64,000 bases of DNA from Phocaeicola sartorii JCM 17136 = DSM 21941 (GCF_000614185.1 NZ_BAKM01000001.1:213736-277735); one strand, 5' to 3'. Shown: positions 1 to 9,580, numbered from the stretch's first letter. The notes: a model not told the origin generated them from the sequence alone. Made by a program: numbers and translations.

Positions 1-1891
1 AAAATCCCCAGCGATTGTCAGATAGTTTGGAAATACCGTCATAACGGGCTACCAACGACACCATATAACGATAATTATAGTCATAATTAACACGGGCGAA
101 ACCGGACAGAATGCGATAACCGGTCTTGGTAGAAGTAGTATAAGTACGATTGGTACCTGCATTCAAAGTGGGTATATCGTCTGTAGGAGCACCAGAAACA
201 CGCGCCTCCAGGTTCTGATACTGATAATCAAAATACTCGCCGCCCACCATGGCATTGATATTATGTCCGCTAAAACCTTTTTTATATTCCAGCGTCAACG
301 CATGCTGCTGTTGGAACACTTTCGTGTTTGTTTGCGAGGCATTACGGTTGGTGTTAGGTGCCTGCCCTATCTGCTGATACTTCTTTTCGAACAGTTCAAA
401 CTGATGATCGGTATAATACATAGAACTGTTTCCGTTCAGGAACAATTGCTGCGGAAGGATTTCCAATGCAAAACCGATATTAAACGAAGTCTTACGGTTC
501 GTTGTGGAACGAGTCAGTTTATCTTTCCAATAATAAGGATTACCATCCTGGTTACTCCATCCGGCAGCAGGACTTCCGTCATCATTCCACGGATTCCAGG
601 TGGGGAACATACTCATGGTACGGTAAAACAACTCATATTCTCCTGTTTCTCCGTTCCAGGGACTTTTCAGGTCGTAAGTCCACAAATCGGGCATCTTGGA
701 CCATGAGAAACTGCCACCGGCATTCACTGTCAGGACAGGCAGTAATTTGTACGAACCGTTGATAGTACCGTTCACACGCTTATAATTGGTGGAAATAATC
801 TGGCCATCTTCTGAATAATATCCCAAAGATGAAGAGAAAGTTCCTTTATCATTACCTCCCGACAGACTCAAATAATGATCTTGTGTAAACGCCGCATTAC
901 GAAATGTGAGGTCATGCAGTTCACCGGCATGGTTTCTAAAAATCAAAGTATTGCCGGGATCTGCAGGATCCGTCATAGACTGCCATCCTTCGTTCAGCAG
1001 ATGCTTGTTGGTATCCGTCATAAAAGCCAGATCCACTCCGGAGTTCACACCGAAACCTTTCTGGTTTTCCATGCTCGAACCACCATTGGTACGCTGCCAG
1101 CCCAAACGCTGATAATACAAATAGTCACCGGCATCCAGGTACTTATACCCTTCACGTGCAAAGTTTATCCCCCCTTTGAATTTGTAAGTGATCTGCGTCC
1201 TGCCTTCCACTCCCTTTCTGGTCGTTACCAAAATAACACCGTTATTGGCACGGGCACCATAAATAGCTGTAGAAGCCGCATCTTTCAACACCTGTATGGA
1301 TTCAATGTCCGAGGGATTGATATCATCCATAGAACGGACAATGCCATCTACGACTACCAACGGGCCTTCCAGGTTCTTGTTTATAGAAGCGCCACCACGC
1401 AAAACAATGTTAGGCGAACTGCCCGGTTTGCCCGAAGTATTTGTCACGCGCAACCCGCTGACCGTTCCCTGCAAGGATTGTGCCGCATTACTCATAGCTG
1501 CATTTTGCAACACTTTATCGTCCAGCTTCGAAATAGAATTCGTCATCAACGATCGTTTCTGACTCATACCATAACCGGTCACCACGACCTCATCCAGCAT
1601 TTCCGCATCTTCTTTTAAAATAACTTTGTAGGTATTTGGTGCCCCCACAACAATTTGTTGTGTTTTGTAGCCGATGTAACTAACATCCAGCTTCGCCCCC
1701 ACAGACGCCTGAATCGTAAAGTTACCATCTACATCAGTTATTGTACCATTGGTTGTCCCTACCTCCAGGACACTCGCTCCGATAATGGGTTCACCGGCGG
1801 CATCTGCCACCACCCCCGTTATCGTTTTTGTCTGCGCCATCATGTTTATTGAAAAACAGAGGCACACGATAAGAAATAGAGCTCTCTTCAT
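1..1891 (-). CDS. SusC/RagA-family TonB-linked outer-membrane receptor, 3' part outside the window
   Basis: About 630 N-terminal residues are present and the reading frame stays open to the window edge. The start at 1891 gives a signal peptide (MKRALFLIVCLCFSINMMAQ), then a carboxypeptidase-like regulatory domain (ITGVVADAAGEPIIGASV, VSYIGYKTQ), a TonB-box-like stretch (DEVVVTGYG) and the plug domain with SIQVLKDAASTAIYGARA, then the barrel. SusC proteins import oligosaccharides across the outer membrane with a SusD lid. Full members are about 1000 residues, so roughly a third is missing. No SusD partner is visible, since it would lie beyond position 1. Substrate unknown. Confidence 0.95.
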   Translation of the reverse strand, partial: MKRALFLIVCLCFSINMMAQTKTITGVVADAAGEPIIGASVLEVGTTNGTITDVDGNFTIQASVGAKLDVSYIGYKTQQIVVGAPNTYKVILKEDAEMLDEVVVTGYGMSQKRSLMTNSISKLDDKVLQNAAMSNAAQSLQGTVSGLRVTNTSGKPGSSPNIVLRGGASINKNLEGPLVVVDGIVRSMDDINPSDIESIQVLKDAASTAIYGARANNGVILVTTRKGVEGRTQITYKFKGGINFAREGYKYLDAGDYLYYQRLGWQRTNGGSSMENQKGFGVNSGVDLAFMTDTNKHLLNEGWQSMTDPADPGNTLIFRNHAGELHDLTFRNAAFTQDHYLSLSGGNDKGTFSSSLGYYSEDGQIISTNYKRVNGTINGSYKLLPVLTVNAGGSFSWSKMPDLWTYDLKSPWNGETGEYELFYRTMSMFPTWNPWNDDGSPAAGWSNQDGNPYYWKDKLTRSTTNRKTSFNIGFALEILPQQLFLNGNSSMYYTDHQFELFEKKYQQIGQAPNTNRNASQTNTKVFQQQHALTLEYKKGFSGHNINAMVGGEYFDYQYQNLEARVSGAPTDDIPTLNAGTNRTYTTSTKTGYRILSGFARVNYDYNYRYMVSLVARYDGISKLSDNRWGF

Positions 1892-2283
1892 GAATCTCAG
1901 ATTTGGTTGATAATTTAATGTTTAAATAAAAAAGTTTAATCAAGTGCTAGTTTCAAAACCCCTCTAAAAGAAAATAGTTTTAAAATCAACAGCGAATATA
2001 TGCGCATATATTTAGTATATACAAGAGACAAAAGAATCTATATCCTTTGTCAGTGTTTATTTTTTAGAATAAACTAAATATTAAAGCATATTTTAAAAAG
2101 TTACATAAGGGAATAACTCAAAAAAGAAAAAAAGGTTCATAAGGAGAAGATATAACATGCATGATTTTGGAGATGAGGCAAAGAAGGTTCGTTCAGGGAT
2201 ATTTATCAGGTAATCCTGTATCACGCAAAGAAACAAAAAAAACGCTAACTAACTTGTCTACAGTCAATTAGCGTTTTATCAAG
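1892..2283. other. Intergenic region between susC and tRNA-Arg
   Basis: No convincing gene. It holds the AT-rich upstream region of the susC gene, a perfect 16-bp palindrome (ATATATGCGCATATAT, 1996-2011) whose role is unknown, and the terminator of the tRNA gene (2239-2277). Confidence 0.6.
2239..2277 (-). terminator. Rho-independent terminator after tRNA-Arg
   Basis: A perfect 10-bp stem (AAAACGCTAA / TTAGCGTTTT) is followed on the minus strand by a run of T. It lies just downstream of the tRNA 3' end. Confidence 0.8.
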
Positions 2284-2355
2284 TACACCCGATGAGAATC
2301 GAACTCATATCGTCGGAACCGGAATCCGGTATTCTATCCATTGAACTACGGGTGC
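2284..2355 (-). tRNA. tRNA-Arg (anticodon CCG)
   Basis: Minus-strand cloverleaf. The acceptor arm GCACCCG pairs with CGGGTGT (one G-U), the D stem is GTTC/GAAT, the anticodon loop is TTCCGGT with anticodon CCG (reads CGG), and the T arm is ATGAG-TTCGATT-CTCAT. Discriminator base A; no CCA is encoded. One C-A mismatch closes the anticodon stem at 27-43. Preceded by a TACCTTTG promoter box and followed by a terminator. Confidence 0.93.
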
Positions 2356-2373
2356 GTCTGAAACTTGGACGTG

Positions 2374-2381
2374 CAAAGGTA
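2374..2381 (-). promoter_or_regulatory. -7 promoter box for tRNA-Arg
   Basis: Minus-strand TACCTTTG fits the Bacteroidetes primary-sigma -7 consensus TAnnTTTG, about 18 bp upstream of the tRNA 5' end. No clear -33 TTTG was seen. Confidence 0.65.
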
Positions 2382-2517
2382 TAAAATATATTGTCTTCCT
2401 CCTAATAATTTGAGATATTTATCTATCAAAATAATATTTTGCACATTACTTTAAGCACAAAAGAATCAATTTGATTATATTTTCACCTAAATATATATCA
2501 ATATCACAAATAATTTC

Positions 2518-2525
2518 TATATTTG
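2518..2525 (+). promoter_or_regulatory. -7 promoter box for asnA
   Basis: TATATTTG fits TAnnTTTG and lies 32 bp upstream of the asnA start codon. Confidence 0.65.
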
Positions 2526-2557
2526 CAAGCAATTAAAATAAATAGATCAATTTTACA

Positions 2558-3598
2558 ATGAGTTACCTAATTAAACCAGCTAACTATAAAGCCTTGCTTG
2601 ATTTAAAACAAACAGAGTTAGGCATTAAGCAAATAAAAGAGTTCTTCCAACAGAACTTGTCGTCAGAATTGCGTCTGCGCCGTGTCACCGCCCCGCTATT
2701 TGTCTTGAAAGGAATGGGTATTAATGATGACTTGAGCGGAACCGAACGACCGGTATCTTTCCCTATCAAAGACTTGGGAGACGCACAGGCCGAAGTTGTC
2801 CATTCACTGGCAAAATGGAAAAGACTGACCTTGGCCGATTATAATATAGAGCCGGGTTATGGCATCTATACCGATATGAACGCCATCCGGGCCGATGAAG
2901 AATTAGGTAATCTCCACTCACTATATGTAGACCAGTGGGACTGGGAGCGCGTGATCACCAAAGAACAGCGCACGGTTGATTTCCTGAAACAAATAGTAAT
3001 CCGCATCTATGCAGCCATGCGCCGCACAGAATATATGGTCTGCGAAATGTATCCGCAAATCAAACCTTTCCTGCCACATGACATCCATTTCATCCACTCG
3101 GAAGAACTTTGCCAGATGTACCCCGACAAGACCCCGAAAGAGCGCGAACATGCCATCTCACAAAAATACGGTGCGGTATTTATTATAGGTATAGGCTGCA
3201 AGCTGAGTGACGGAAAAGAACATGACTTGCGCGCACCTGACTATGACGACTACACCACCATCAACCCGGAAACCGGACTTCCCGGCCTGAACGGTGACTT
3301 GCTGGTCTGGGACAAAGTACTGGACCGTTCTGTCGAGCTTTCCTCTATGGGTATCCGCGTGGATAAGGAAGCACTGATCCGCCAACTGGCACTCAGTGGA
3401 CAGGAAAAACGCAAGGAACTTTATTTCCACAAACGTCTGCTGGACGAAACCCTGCCTTTATGCATCGGTGGCGGTATAGGACAGTCACGACTCTGTATGC
3501 TTTATTTACAGAAAGCCCATATAGGCGAAATTCAAGCCAGTATATGGCCTGAAGACATGAGAAAAGAATGCGCTCAACTGGGCATGCAACTTATTTGA
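2558..3598 (+). CDS. asnA: Aspartate--ammonia ligase (asparagine synthetase A)
   Basis: 346 residues, the usual family length. AsnA is a class II aminoacyl-tRNA-synthetase-like enzyme that makes asparagine from aspartate, ammonia and ATP in the cytosol. Recognised from the N-terminus (MSYLIKPANYKALLDLKQTE), the substrate-binding stretches (LFVLKGMGINDDLSGTERPV, YTDMNAIRADEE, SLYVDQWDWE) and the C-terminal class II motif GGGIGQSRLCML. It is monocistronic, with its own promoter box and a terminator 22 bp after the stop. Confidence 0.97.
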   Translation: MSYLIKPANYKALLDLKQTELGIKQIKEFFQQNLSSELRLRRVTAPLFVLKGMGINDDLSGTERPVSFPIKDLGDAQAEVVHSLAKWKRLTLADYNIEPGYGIYTDMNAIRADEELGNLHSLYVDQWDWERVITKEQRTVDFLKQIVIRIYAAMRRTEYMVCEMYPQIKPFLPHDIHFIHSEELCQMYPDKTPKEREHAISQKYGAVFIIGIGCKLSDGKEHDLRAPDYDDYTTINPETGLPGLNGDLLVWDKVLDRSVELSSMGIRVDKEALIRQLALSGQEKRKELYFHKRLLDETLPLCIGGGIGQSRLCMLYLQKAHIGEIQASIWPEDMRKECAQLGMQLI

Positions 3599-3620
3599 TT
3601 ATAATTATCAGCAATCAAGG

Positions 3621-3652
3621 AAGAGGGTGATACAAAAGTCATCCTCTTTTTA
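3621..3652 (+). terminator. Rho-independent terminator after asnA
   Basis: Stem AAGAGGGTGA / TCATCCTCTT with an 8-base loop, followed by TTTATTTG. Confidence 0.8.
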
Positions 3653-3712
3653 TTTGTCATTTTTGCAAATAACCCCTATCTTTAACGCACATTTTTAATA
3701 AAAAGAAATGCC

Positions 3713-4374
3713 ATGAACGTACAAATAGAAGAAAGCTGGAAACAACATCTGGCACCCGAATTTGAAAAAGATTACTTCATCAAGCTCACAGAGTTTGTGA
3801 GAAGCGAATACCAGACTACCACTATTTACCTCCGGGCAGACTCATATTCAATGCCTTCAACCTGTGTCCGTTTGATAAAGTGAAAGTCGTCATTATCGGC
3901 CAAGACCCCTATCATGGCCCCGGCCAAGCGCACGGGCTTTGCTTTTCTGTAAACGACGGAGTAGCTTTTCCTCCTTCCCTACAGAATATTTTTAAAGAAA
4001 TACAAAGCGATTTGGGCTCCCCCATCCCCACCTCAGGCAATCTGACCCGCTGGGCCAACCAAGGAGTCTTATTACTCAATGCCACACTGACAGTCCGTGC
4101 CCACCAAGCTGGTTCTCACCAACGCCGGGGCTGGGAAGAATTTACAGATGCGGCCATCCGTATACTGGCAGAACAACGTGAGCATATCGTATTCATCTTA
4201 TGGGGGGCCTATGCACAGAAAAAGGGAGCCTTCATTGACCGCAACAAGCATCTGGTACTGGCGTCCGCACACCCGTCCCCCCTATCAGCCTACAATGGTT
4301 TCTTTGGCAACAAGCACTTCAGCCACACCAACGAATATCTGCAAGCACACGGGAAAACACCGATTGAGTGGTAG
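3713..4374 (+). CDS. ung: Uracil-DNA glycosylase, frameshifted in this sequence
   Basis: Family 1 UDG removes uracil from DNA to start base-excision repair. Visible motifs: the water-activating [13 protein letters not shown], the uracil-binding LLLNATLTV and the leucine loop [11 protein letters not shown]. The ATG at 3713 begins the expected N-terminus ([13 protein letters not shown]). That frame stops at 3883, while the catalytic part is read one base off. Adding one C to the CC at 3829-3830 restores a continuous protein of about 220 residues through [20 protein letters not shown]. The GTG at 3880 would give only 164 residues and is not a likely start. Probably a sequencing indel. Confidence 0.92.
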
Positions 4375-4386
4375 GCGTAAATTAAA

Positions 4387-4464
4387 AATTGAGAATTAAA
4401 AAATGAGCAATCGCTGCACATGATTACCGTACCGGCAGTGATCTCTCATTTTTATTTCTCAATT
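4387..4464. terminator. Bidirectional terminator between ung and lptD
   Basis: Two A/T-rich complementary arms of about 20 bp (4387-4407 and 4445-4464) lie between convergent genes. Each arm supplies a U-rich tail for one strand. Confidence 0.65.
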
Positions 4465-4475
4465 ATCAATATCTC

Positions 4476-7208
4476 CTAGTACCAATTCACCGCACTACCC
4501 GTATTGCTTCGCTGATCCCACTTCAAGGCATCAGTCAGCATGCTGGAATTGGCACGAATACTAAAGTTATAGGAAGTAAAGGGACCGAATACCAAACCGC
4601 AGCTCATATTGAAACAGTGCAGGTCACGGCTGATATTGACTGTTGTCATTGACATCTCTTTTGTATTAAAATCATATCCCGAAGAATAATTCACATTCCA
4701 GCGGCTACCCAGCTTTACATTACCGGACACATTCAAAGAGTGAGTCACCGAATACGGATAACGCATACTCTTGATGTTAATTTGCTTGTTTCTGTCCTCA
4801 CGAATACTGTAACTATAACTCAAGCTCAATGACCATGGCATCTTGAAAGCCATATAACCATCCGGATCCACAGCCGCCTTTTCCGTCTTTTTCAAGCCGG
4901 ACTTATTTTCCTCCTTATTTTCATTGGCATCATCACCATACTCATCCAGATCTTCATTTTTCTTGTCTTTATCATCCTTACTATCCTTTCCTTCTTTCGG
5001 ACCGAACCATTTTTTCCACGAATCATTGTTCAGCGTATAAGAGAACGAACCGCTATATCCCTGGAAGCGTCCAAAACGTCCGTATGACCATTCCGTGCGG
5101 TTACCCTCCCGGACTGTTCCATTCTCATCAAACTCATAAGCATACGTGGCAAACTGGGCATTCATATTAAAAGTATAACTCTTGGTCAGCTTCAAACGCA
5201 GGTTCATGCTCAAATTCCCCCATGGCTTCTCCTTGGCCGCCGCATTATAAGAGATACTAGCTCCCAACTGGTCAATCAAACTGATTTTCTTCACTCCGGT
5301 AGTATCCGAATCGGACTTCACTTTCATTTCCACATTGTTATCTACAGAGAAAGTGAAATTCTCGGACTTGCCACTGGGCGAGAAAGAATAAGGCAAACCT
5401 TCATAAGGATTATAAGTCTTAGTACGCACCTCTCCATCCGTATCGGTATAAGTATAGCTGCCAACATATCCATATTTGGAAGTACTGAAGTCTGGTGCAT
5501 AACTCATGCTGACCGAAGGAGTGAAGACGTGACGGATCATTTCAATCTTGTCGCCAAACAGTTTCTTCCACGGTTTATAGAAACCATACATCTTGGTATT
5601 CACCTGCAAACTCAAATCATAGTTATACACACGGTTAAAACCGTTGATGGTATCTTTCCGTACACTATTAGGAGCCGATGGATCATAGCTCTGCTCCACC
5701 TTGCGCATGTACCAACGTTCGGTATAGTTGAAAGAAGGCACGATATTGATATACTTGAACAAAGTAAATGTAGCGCTGACAGGAATCTTGTGCTGCATAC
5801 CATTGGTCCATTTATTCAAACCTTGCTTCAGGATCAGGTTATCCTTGGTATTGATAGAATTAGTTACCTGACCTGTATATTGAAGTGAAATCTTTTCGTA
5901 CCAGCGTTCATCTCCTACCGCCTTCTTACGCTTGAACGGATAAATACGGTTCAAGGAAATATTCAAATCCGGTAAAGTCACACTGATAGAAGAGTCACGT
6001 GTATTCTGGGAGATATTGAATGTGCTGGACAAGTTCAATCCTATCTCGGGGAAATTGCGCGAATAGCTCACACTAGACGTCTTGGTGTTATTTGAATATT
6101 GCTGCGGGTTATACAAGCTGCTCAGGTTGCGCTGGTCATAACTACTGGTCGCAAAGTTCACATTAGCCGAGAAAGAGCTGTTAGGACTGGCCTTGGCATC
6201 CTGTCTGTGGCTCCATGCGATTCTGAAGTCCTTTGTAACCATATAGTCCGGCATATTCTTCTCACCGGTCTTCGTCACCAGATAACTGGCATTGAAATTA
6301 CCGCTATATCTATACCTTTTATTATAATTGGACTGCACGGAAAGCCCCCACGATCCTTTCGTAAAGATTTCACCCAACAGTTTCAAATCCATACGGTCGC
6401 TGATAGCGAAATAATATCCACCATCACGCAAATAAAAACCACGATTCATCTCATCACCGTATGTAGGCATAATGAATCCCGACGAATAACTGCTGTTAAA
6501 CGGGAAAAAGCCAAAAGGAATAGCGATAGGCAAAGGTACATCCTCCACCACCAACTGGGCAGGGCCGAATACTACATTTTTCTTAGGCCGCACTTTCGCC
6601 ATGGAAAGTTTCAGATAGAAGTGAGGATGCTCGTGATTATCACATGTAGTGTATCGTCCGTGACGCAGATAAAGCTCGTCATTGGCACCTTTCTTCGACT
6701 CCTCACTGGTTACGTATCCTTCCCCCTGCTGAGTAACGATATTATTAATGAATCCTTTCTTCGACTTGAAATTATAACGCATAATTTTCGACTCGTACGG
6801 AGTCTCTCCATCCTTAAAGACAGGGGTACCTTTTTCCACGCCAACCGAATCGGGCACACCCCGGGCAAATACCGTGCTGCTGTCCATGTTCATGGTAATC
6901 ACGGCGGAGGTCAGCTCAATTTTCTCATAGTTTACCTTACCGTCACCATACAGATGGGCATATCCACCCTCTGTGAATACGATGGAGTCATTAGCTTCAT
7001 AAACAACAGGTGCGTCCAACGGCTGCCTTTTTTTAGGTGCAACCGTATCGATAGACAATGTATCTACCAAAGTACTATCTACTTTCAGGGAATCATTGCC
7101 GGATGCAGGGTTCCGCTTTCTGCGTTGAGCACCCGTACTTAAAGAAAGCAACAGGCATGCAAATAGTAGTAGGAATGTTATAAATCTATGTCGTTTTAGT
7201 GGCGTCAT
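4476..7208 (-). CDS. LptD-like outer-membrane LPS-assembly protein
   Basis: 910 residues with a signal peptide (residues 1-27, ending LSLSTGAQ). The N-terminal OstA/LptD-like beta-taco domain is seen as repeating VYEANDSIVFTEGGYAHLYG and KVNYEKIELTSAVITMNMDS. A long beta-barrel rich in aromatic residues follows and ends in NWY, as outer-membrane barrels often do. The family inserts lipopolysaccharide into the outer leaflet. Around residues 745-790 is an unusually charged Lys/Asp/Glu stretch, probably a barrel loop. The gene is convergent with ung and carries its own promoter box. The short form of the name is used by analogy; direct LptD function in Bacteroidetes is inferred. Confidence 0.85.
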   Translation of the reverse strand: MTPLKRHRFITFLLLFACLLLSLSTGAQRRKRNPASGNDSLKVDSTLVDTLSIDTVAPKKRQPLDAPVVYEANDSIVFTEGGYAHLYGDGKVNYEKIELTSAVITMNMDSSTVFARGVPDSVGVEKGTPVFKDGETPYESKIMRYNFKSKKGFINNIVTQQGEGYVTSEESKKGANDELYLRHGRYTTCDNHEHPHFYLKLSMAKVRPKKNVVFGPAQLVVEDVPLPIAIPFGFFPFNSSYSSGFIMPTYGDEMNRGFYLRDGGYYFAISDRMDLKLLGEIFTKGSWGLSVQSNYNKRYRYSGNFNASYLVTKTGEKNMPDYMVTKDFRIAWSHRQDAKASPNSSFSANVNFATSSYDQRNLSSLYNPQQYSNNTKTSSVSYSRNFPEIGLNLSSTFNISQNTRDSSISVTLPDLNISLNRIYPFKRKKAVGDERWYEKISLQYTGQVTNSINTKDNLILKQGLNKWTNGMQHKIPVSATFTLFKYINIVPSFNYTERWYMRKVEQSYDPSAPNSVRKDTINGFNRVYNYDLSLQVNTKMYGFYKPWKKLFGDKIEMIRHVFTPSVSMSYAPDFSTSKYGYVGSYTYTDTDGEVRTKTYNPYEGLPYSFSPSGKSENFTFSVDNNVEMKVKSDSDTTGVKKISLIDQLGASISYNAAAKEKPWGNLSMNLRLKLTKSYTFNMNAQFATYAYEFDENGTVREGNRTEWSYGRFGRFQGYSGSFSYTLNNDSWKKWFGPKEGKDSKDDKDKKNEDLDEYGDDANENKEENKSGLKKTEKAAVDPDGYMAFKMPWSLSLSYSYSIREDRNKQINIKSMRYPYSVTHSLNVSGNVKLGSRWNVNYSSGYDFNTKEMSMTTVNISRDLHCFNMSCGLVFGPFTSYNFSIRANSSMLTDALKWDQRSNTGSAVNWY

Positions 7209-7235
7209 TCACAAATCATTTACGCTTTTGAGGGG

Positions 7236-7243
7236 CAAAATTA
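7236..7243 (-). promoter_or_regulatory. -7 promoter box for the lptD-like gene
   Basis: Minus-strand TAATTTTG, 27 bp upstream of the start codon, fits TAnnTTTG. A TTGG about 18 bp further upstream may be the -33 element. Confidence 0.6.
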
Positions 7244-7298
7244 AGCATTATCCGCCAATAATGAACTATTTAACGGAGATTTAATTTATTTTTAAGGC

Positions 7299-7841
7299 TT
7301 ACAAGAAACATTCGCACCAATGGTTAAAACGGATAACCCCGTCTTCCCCATAACGTGAAATACTCTTTAACGCCTTCTCCACGCTCTTTTCCTTGTCCAG
7401 ATGCGTTTTTGAAAAGAACTTGTCGGCAAAGCAAATAACTTGTTCCTCCAGTGAAACCGGAACCATATCCCGATGAGGAACGGGCAACTGTTGGTCAATA
7501 ATACTTTGCAGAGACATGCCTGCCCCCGTATGCCTCTCACAAACCAACGCATGACGCGGGAACCCTTCTTTCCGCATCAAGTCGGCTCCTAAATATCCAT
7601 GACAAATATAAGGATAAGATCCGAAACAGCAAATGCCCTCAGCATCCGTCCTGAAAATACCAATATCGTGCAGCAGTGCCGCCTCCTCCAAAAATTGCTT
7701 GTCCAGATTCAACTCCGGATGCTTTCCGGCAATCCATAATGCCTTATCGGCCACCGAACGACTATGCGTCAGCAGGATATGTTTCAGCTCATTATCCTCC
7801 GGATAATATTTATTAATGATAGCAAGTGCGTCCATTCTCAA
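7299..7841 (-). CDS. HD-domain phosphohydrolase
   Basis: 180 residues. The HD superfamily motif is clear: an upstream His in THSRSVADKAL, the metal-binding HDIGIF pair at about residues 58-59, and a later conserved His in CERHTGAGM. HD proteins are metal-dependent phosphohydrolases of nucleotides or related compounds; the substrate here is unknown. No signal peptide, so cytosolic. Start at 7841 (MRMDALAII) or 7835 (MDALAII). It is divergent from the NamZ gene with a 47-bp gap. Confidence 0.85.
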   Translation of the reverse strand: MRMDALAIINKYYPEDNELKHILLTHSRSVADKALWIAGKHPELNLDKQFLEEAALLHDIGIFRTDAEGICCFGSYPYICHGYLGADLMRKEGFPRHALVCERHTGAGMSLQSIIDQQLPVPHRDMVPVSLEEQVICFADKFFSKTHLDKEKSVEKALKSISRYGEDGVIRFNHWCECFL

Positions 7842-7850
7842 TTAAATTCT

Positions 7851-7858
7851 TATTTTTG
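7851..7858 (+). promoter_or_regulatory. -7 promoter box for the NamZ gene
   Basis: TATTTTTG fits TAnnTTTG and lies 30 bp upstream of the start codon at 7889. Confidence 0.65.
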
Positions 7859-7888
7859 TGCAATATTACAAAATAATCGCCACATATC

Positions 7889-9049
7889 ATGAAAACAAAA
7901 TACATTTTCCTATGCTGCCTCTTGTTTACTTTCAATGCTCTGACCGCACAAGAGGTGATTACCGGAGCCGAACAGATGGACCGCCTCTTGCCTATATTAA
8001 AAGGAAAGCGCGTGGCATTGGTTGTAAACCAAACCTCCAAAGTAGGAGAGACCCACCTGCTGGACACCCTGCTTGCAGCACATATACAAATTAAAAAAAT
8101 ATTCGCTCCCGAACATGGCTTCCGAGGTGAGGCCGATGCCGGAGAAACCATAAAGAACGGAAAAGACCTCCGCACAGGAGTGCCCATCCTGTCCCTTTAC
8201 GGCAAAAACAAGAAGCCGGCTGCCGCACAGCTACAGGACATAGACTTGATTGTGTTTGACATTCAGGATGTAGGCGCCCGCTTCTATACCTATATCAGTA
8301 CGATGCAGTATATCATGGAAGCCTGTGCCGAAAACCGGAAACAACTGATCATCACAGACCGGCCCAATCCTTGCGACTATGTGGACGGCCCTGTGCGACA
8401 AAAAAATCAGAAAAGTTTCGTAGGTATGCATGCCATCCCCGTTTTACACGGTTGCACCGTAGGCGAACTGGCACAAATGATTAATGGCGAAGGCTGGCTG
8501 CCCAATGGCAGGAAATGCGCGCTGACCGTCATCCCCATGGAAGGCTGGAAACACGGACAACCCTATACCCTTCCGGTAAAGCCCTCTCCCAATCTGCCCA
8601 ATGACCAGGCAATCGCTCTATATCCTTCACTTTGCCCGTTTGAAGGCACAGCCGTCAGTGTAGGCCGAGGCACTCATTTTCCTTTTCAGGTAATCGGTTC
8701 GCCGGATATCCGCATCTCCTCCTTCTCTTTCAGACCGGAAGCCCTGGAAGGCTTTGACAAGAATCCGATGTATAAAGACCAATATTGCTATGGCAATAAC
8801 CTCCGTAACATCACCGCGCCAAAAGGCTTTTCCTTAAAATACATCATAGCATACTATCAGGCTTATCAAGATCTTGGGAAAGCGGACAAGTTCTTTACCC
8901 GCCCACAATGGTTCGACCTGCTGATCGGAAACCGTACCGTAAGGGAACAAATTATAAAAGGAGCCAGCGAAGAAGAAATACGTGCAGGATGGCAGAAAGA
9001 ACTGGAAGCCTACAAAAAGATGCGGGAGAAATATCTGCTTTATAAATAA
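7889..9049 (+). CDS. DUF1343 protein, exo-beta-N-acetylmuramidase NamZ family (GH171)
   Basis: 386 residues with a signal peptide (MKTKYIFLCCLLFTFNALTA). Conserved blocks of the DUF1343/NamZ family are visible: ALVVNQTS, FAPEHGFRGEADAGE, DIQDVGARFYTYISTM, TDRPNP, GRGTHFPFQVIGSP. The characterised member from Bacillus subtilis removes MurNAc from the non-reducing end of peptidoglycan fragments. Here it is probably periplasmic and serves cell-wall turnover. It is a single gene with its own promoter box and a shared terminator downstream. The enzyme assignment is by family; activity in this organism is inferred. Confidence 0.88.
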   Translation: MKTKYIFLCCLLFTFNALTAQEVITGAEQMDRLLPILKGKRVALVVNQTSKVGETHLLDTLLAAHIQIKKIFAPEHGFRGEADAGETIKNGKDLRTGVPILSLYGKNKKPAAAQLQDIDLIVFDIQDVGARFYTYISTMQYIMEACAENRKQLIITDRPNPCDYVDGPVRQKNQKSFVGMHAIPVLHGCTVGELAQMINGEGWLPNGRKCALTVIPMEGWKHGQPYTLPVKPSPNLPNDQAIALYPSLCPFEGTAVSVGRGTHFPFQVIGSPDIRISSFSFRPEALEGFDKNPMYKDQYCYGNNLRNITAPKGFSLKYIIAYYQAYQDLGKADKFFTRPQWFDLLIGNRTVREQIIKGASEEEIRAGWQKELEAYKKMREKYLLYK

Positions 9050-9069
9050 GATTTCTTTCCAAGCTACCG

Positions 9070-9125
9070 GTTTCCGTTAAAAAGGTGTCAACAGCCCATC
9101 AGGATTTTGACACTTTTACGGAAAC
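9070..9125. terminator. Bidirectional terminator between namZ-like gene and the PqqD cassette
   Basis: Long imperfect hairpin with arms GTTTCCGT..AAAAGGTGTCAA (9070-9091) and TTGACACTTTTACGGAAAC (9107-9125). It lies between convergent genes and overlaps the last bases of the protease gene. Confidence 0.6.
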
Positions 9126-9580
9126 ACACCGTCCACTCTATTCAAGACACGCAACACCACCCTTCTGAATCTGCCAAGCCCCAGCCACAAACGGCTTCCC
9201 AACCGCCAACCGACGGAGTCCGTTTCAATCATCTTTCCGGAAGGCCTGTATACCCTTCTCACCACACCGATGATATCCGTTTCCTCACATTCCTCATAGA
9301 AACGACAAACGCCATCTCCCTGCATCAAGTAATGACTGCCCCTTTTTTGAATGATTCGATGCAATACATACCGACCGGATTGCCTGAATAGGATGACATG
9401 CCCAGGTTTCAACACCTGCTTGCCGCACGGTTCCACCACCACCTCCTCTTTCCCGTTCCTCAGCAAGGGCCGCATGGAGTTGCCTTTCACCCGGAAGCGC
9501 ACACTCCTGCCACTCCTGATTTCCGATTCCACCCATGCAAAGAAACATTCATTTGCTATCTGTCTCATATCCATCTCCAT
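9116..9580 (-). CDS. S24/S26-type (Ser/His signal peptidase-like) protease of the PqqD cassette
   Basis: About 154 residues from the start MEMDMRQIANE (9580; 9574 and 9568 are alternatives). Ser35 in KGNSMRP, His74 in YVLHRII and Asp89 in QGDG match the Ser-His-Asp layout of the SipW/Sec11-type signal peptidases, rather than the Ser-Lys dyad of LepB. There is no obvious membrane segment at the N-terminus; basic and hydrophobic residues cluster at the C-terminus. It is the last gene of the cassette and overlaps the kinase gene by about 30 bp. By context it could process a peptide handled by the PqqD-like protein; that role is inference. Confidence 0.8.
   Translation of the reverse strand: MEMDMRQIANECFFAWVESEIRSGRSVRFRVKGNSMRPLLRNGKEEVVVEPCGKQVLKPGHVILFRQSGRYVLHRIIQKRGSHYLMQGDGVCRFYEECEETDIIGVVRRVYRPSGKMIETDSVGWRLGSRLWLGLGRFRRVVLRVLNRVDGVFP

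Noticed and set aside
263..1852. Plus-strand open frames at 263-706, 875-1618 and others
   Set aside because: They lie wholly antisense to the first SusC gene, in the frame set by its codons, and encode no recognisable protein.
3880..4374. Short Ung starting at a GTG at 3880
   Set aside because: It lacks the N-terminal quarter, which is present in the other frame from 3713; a one-base repair joins them.
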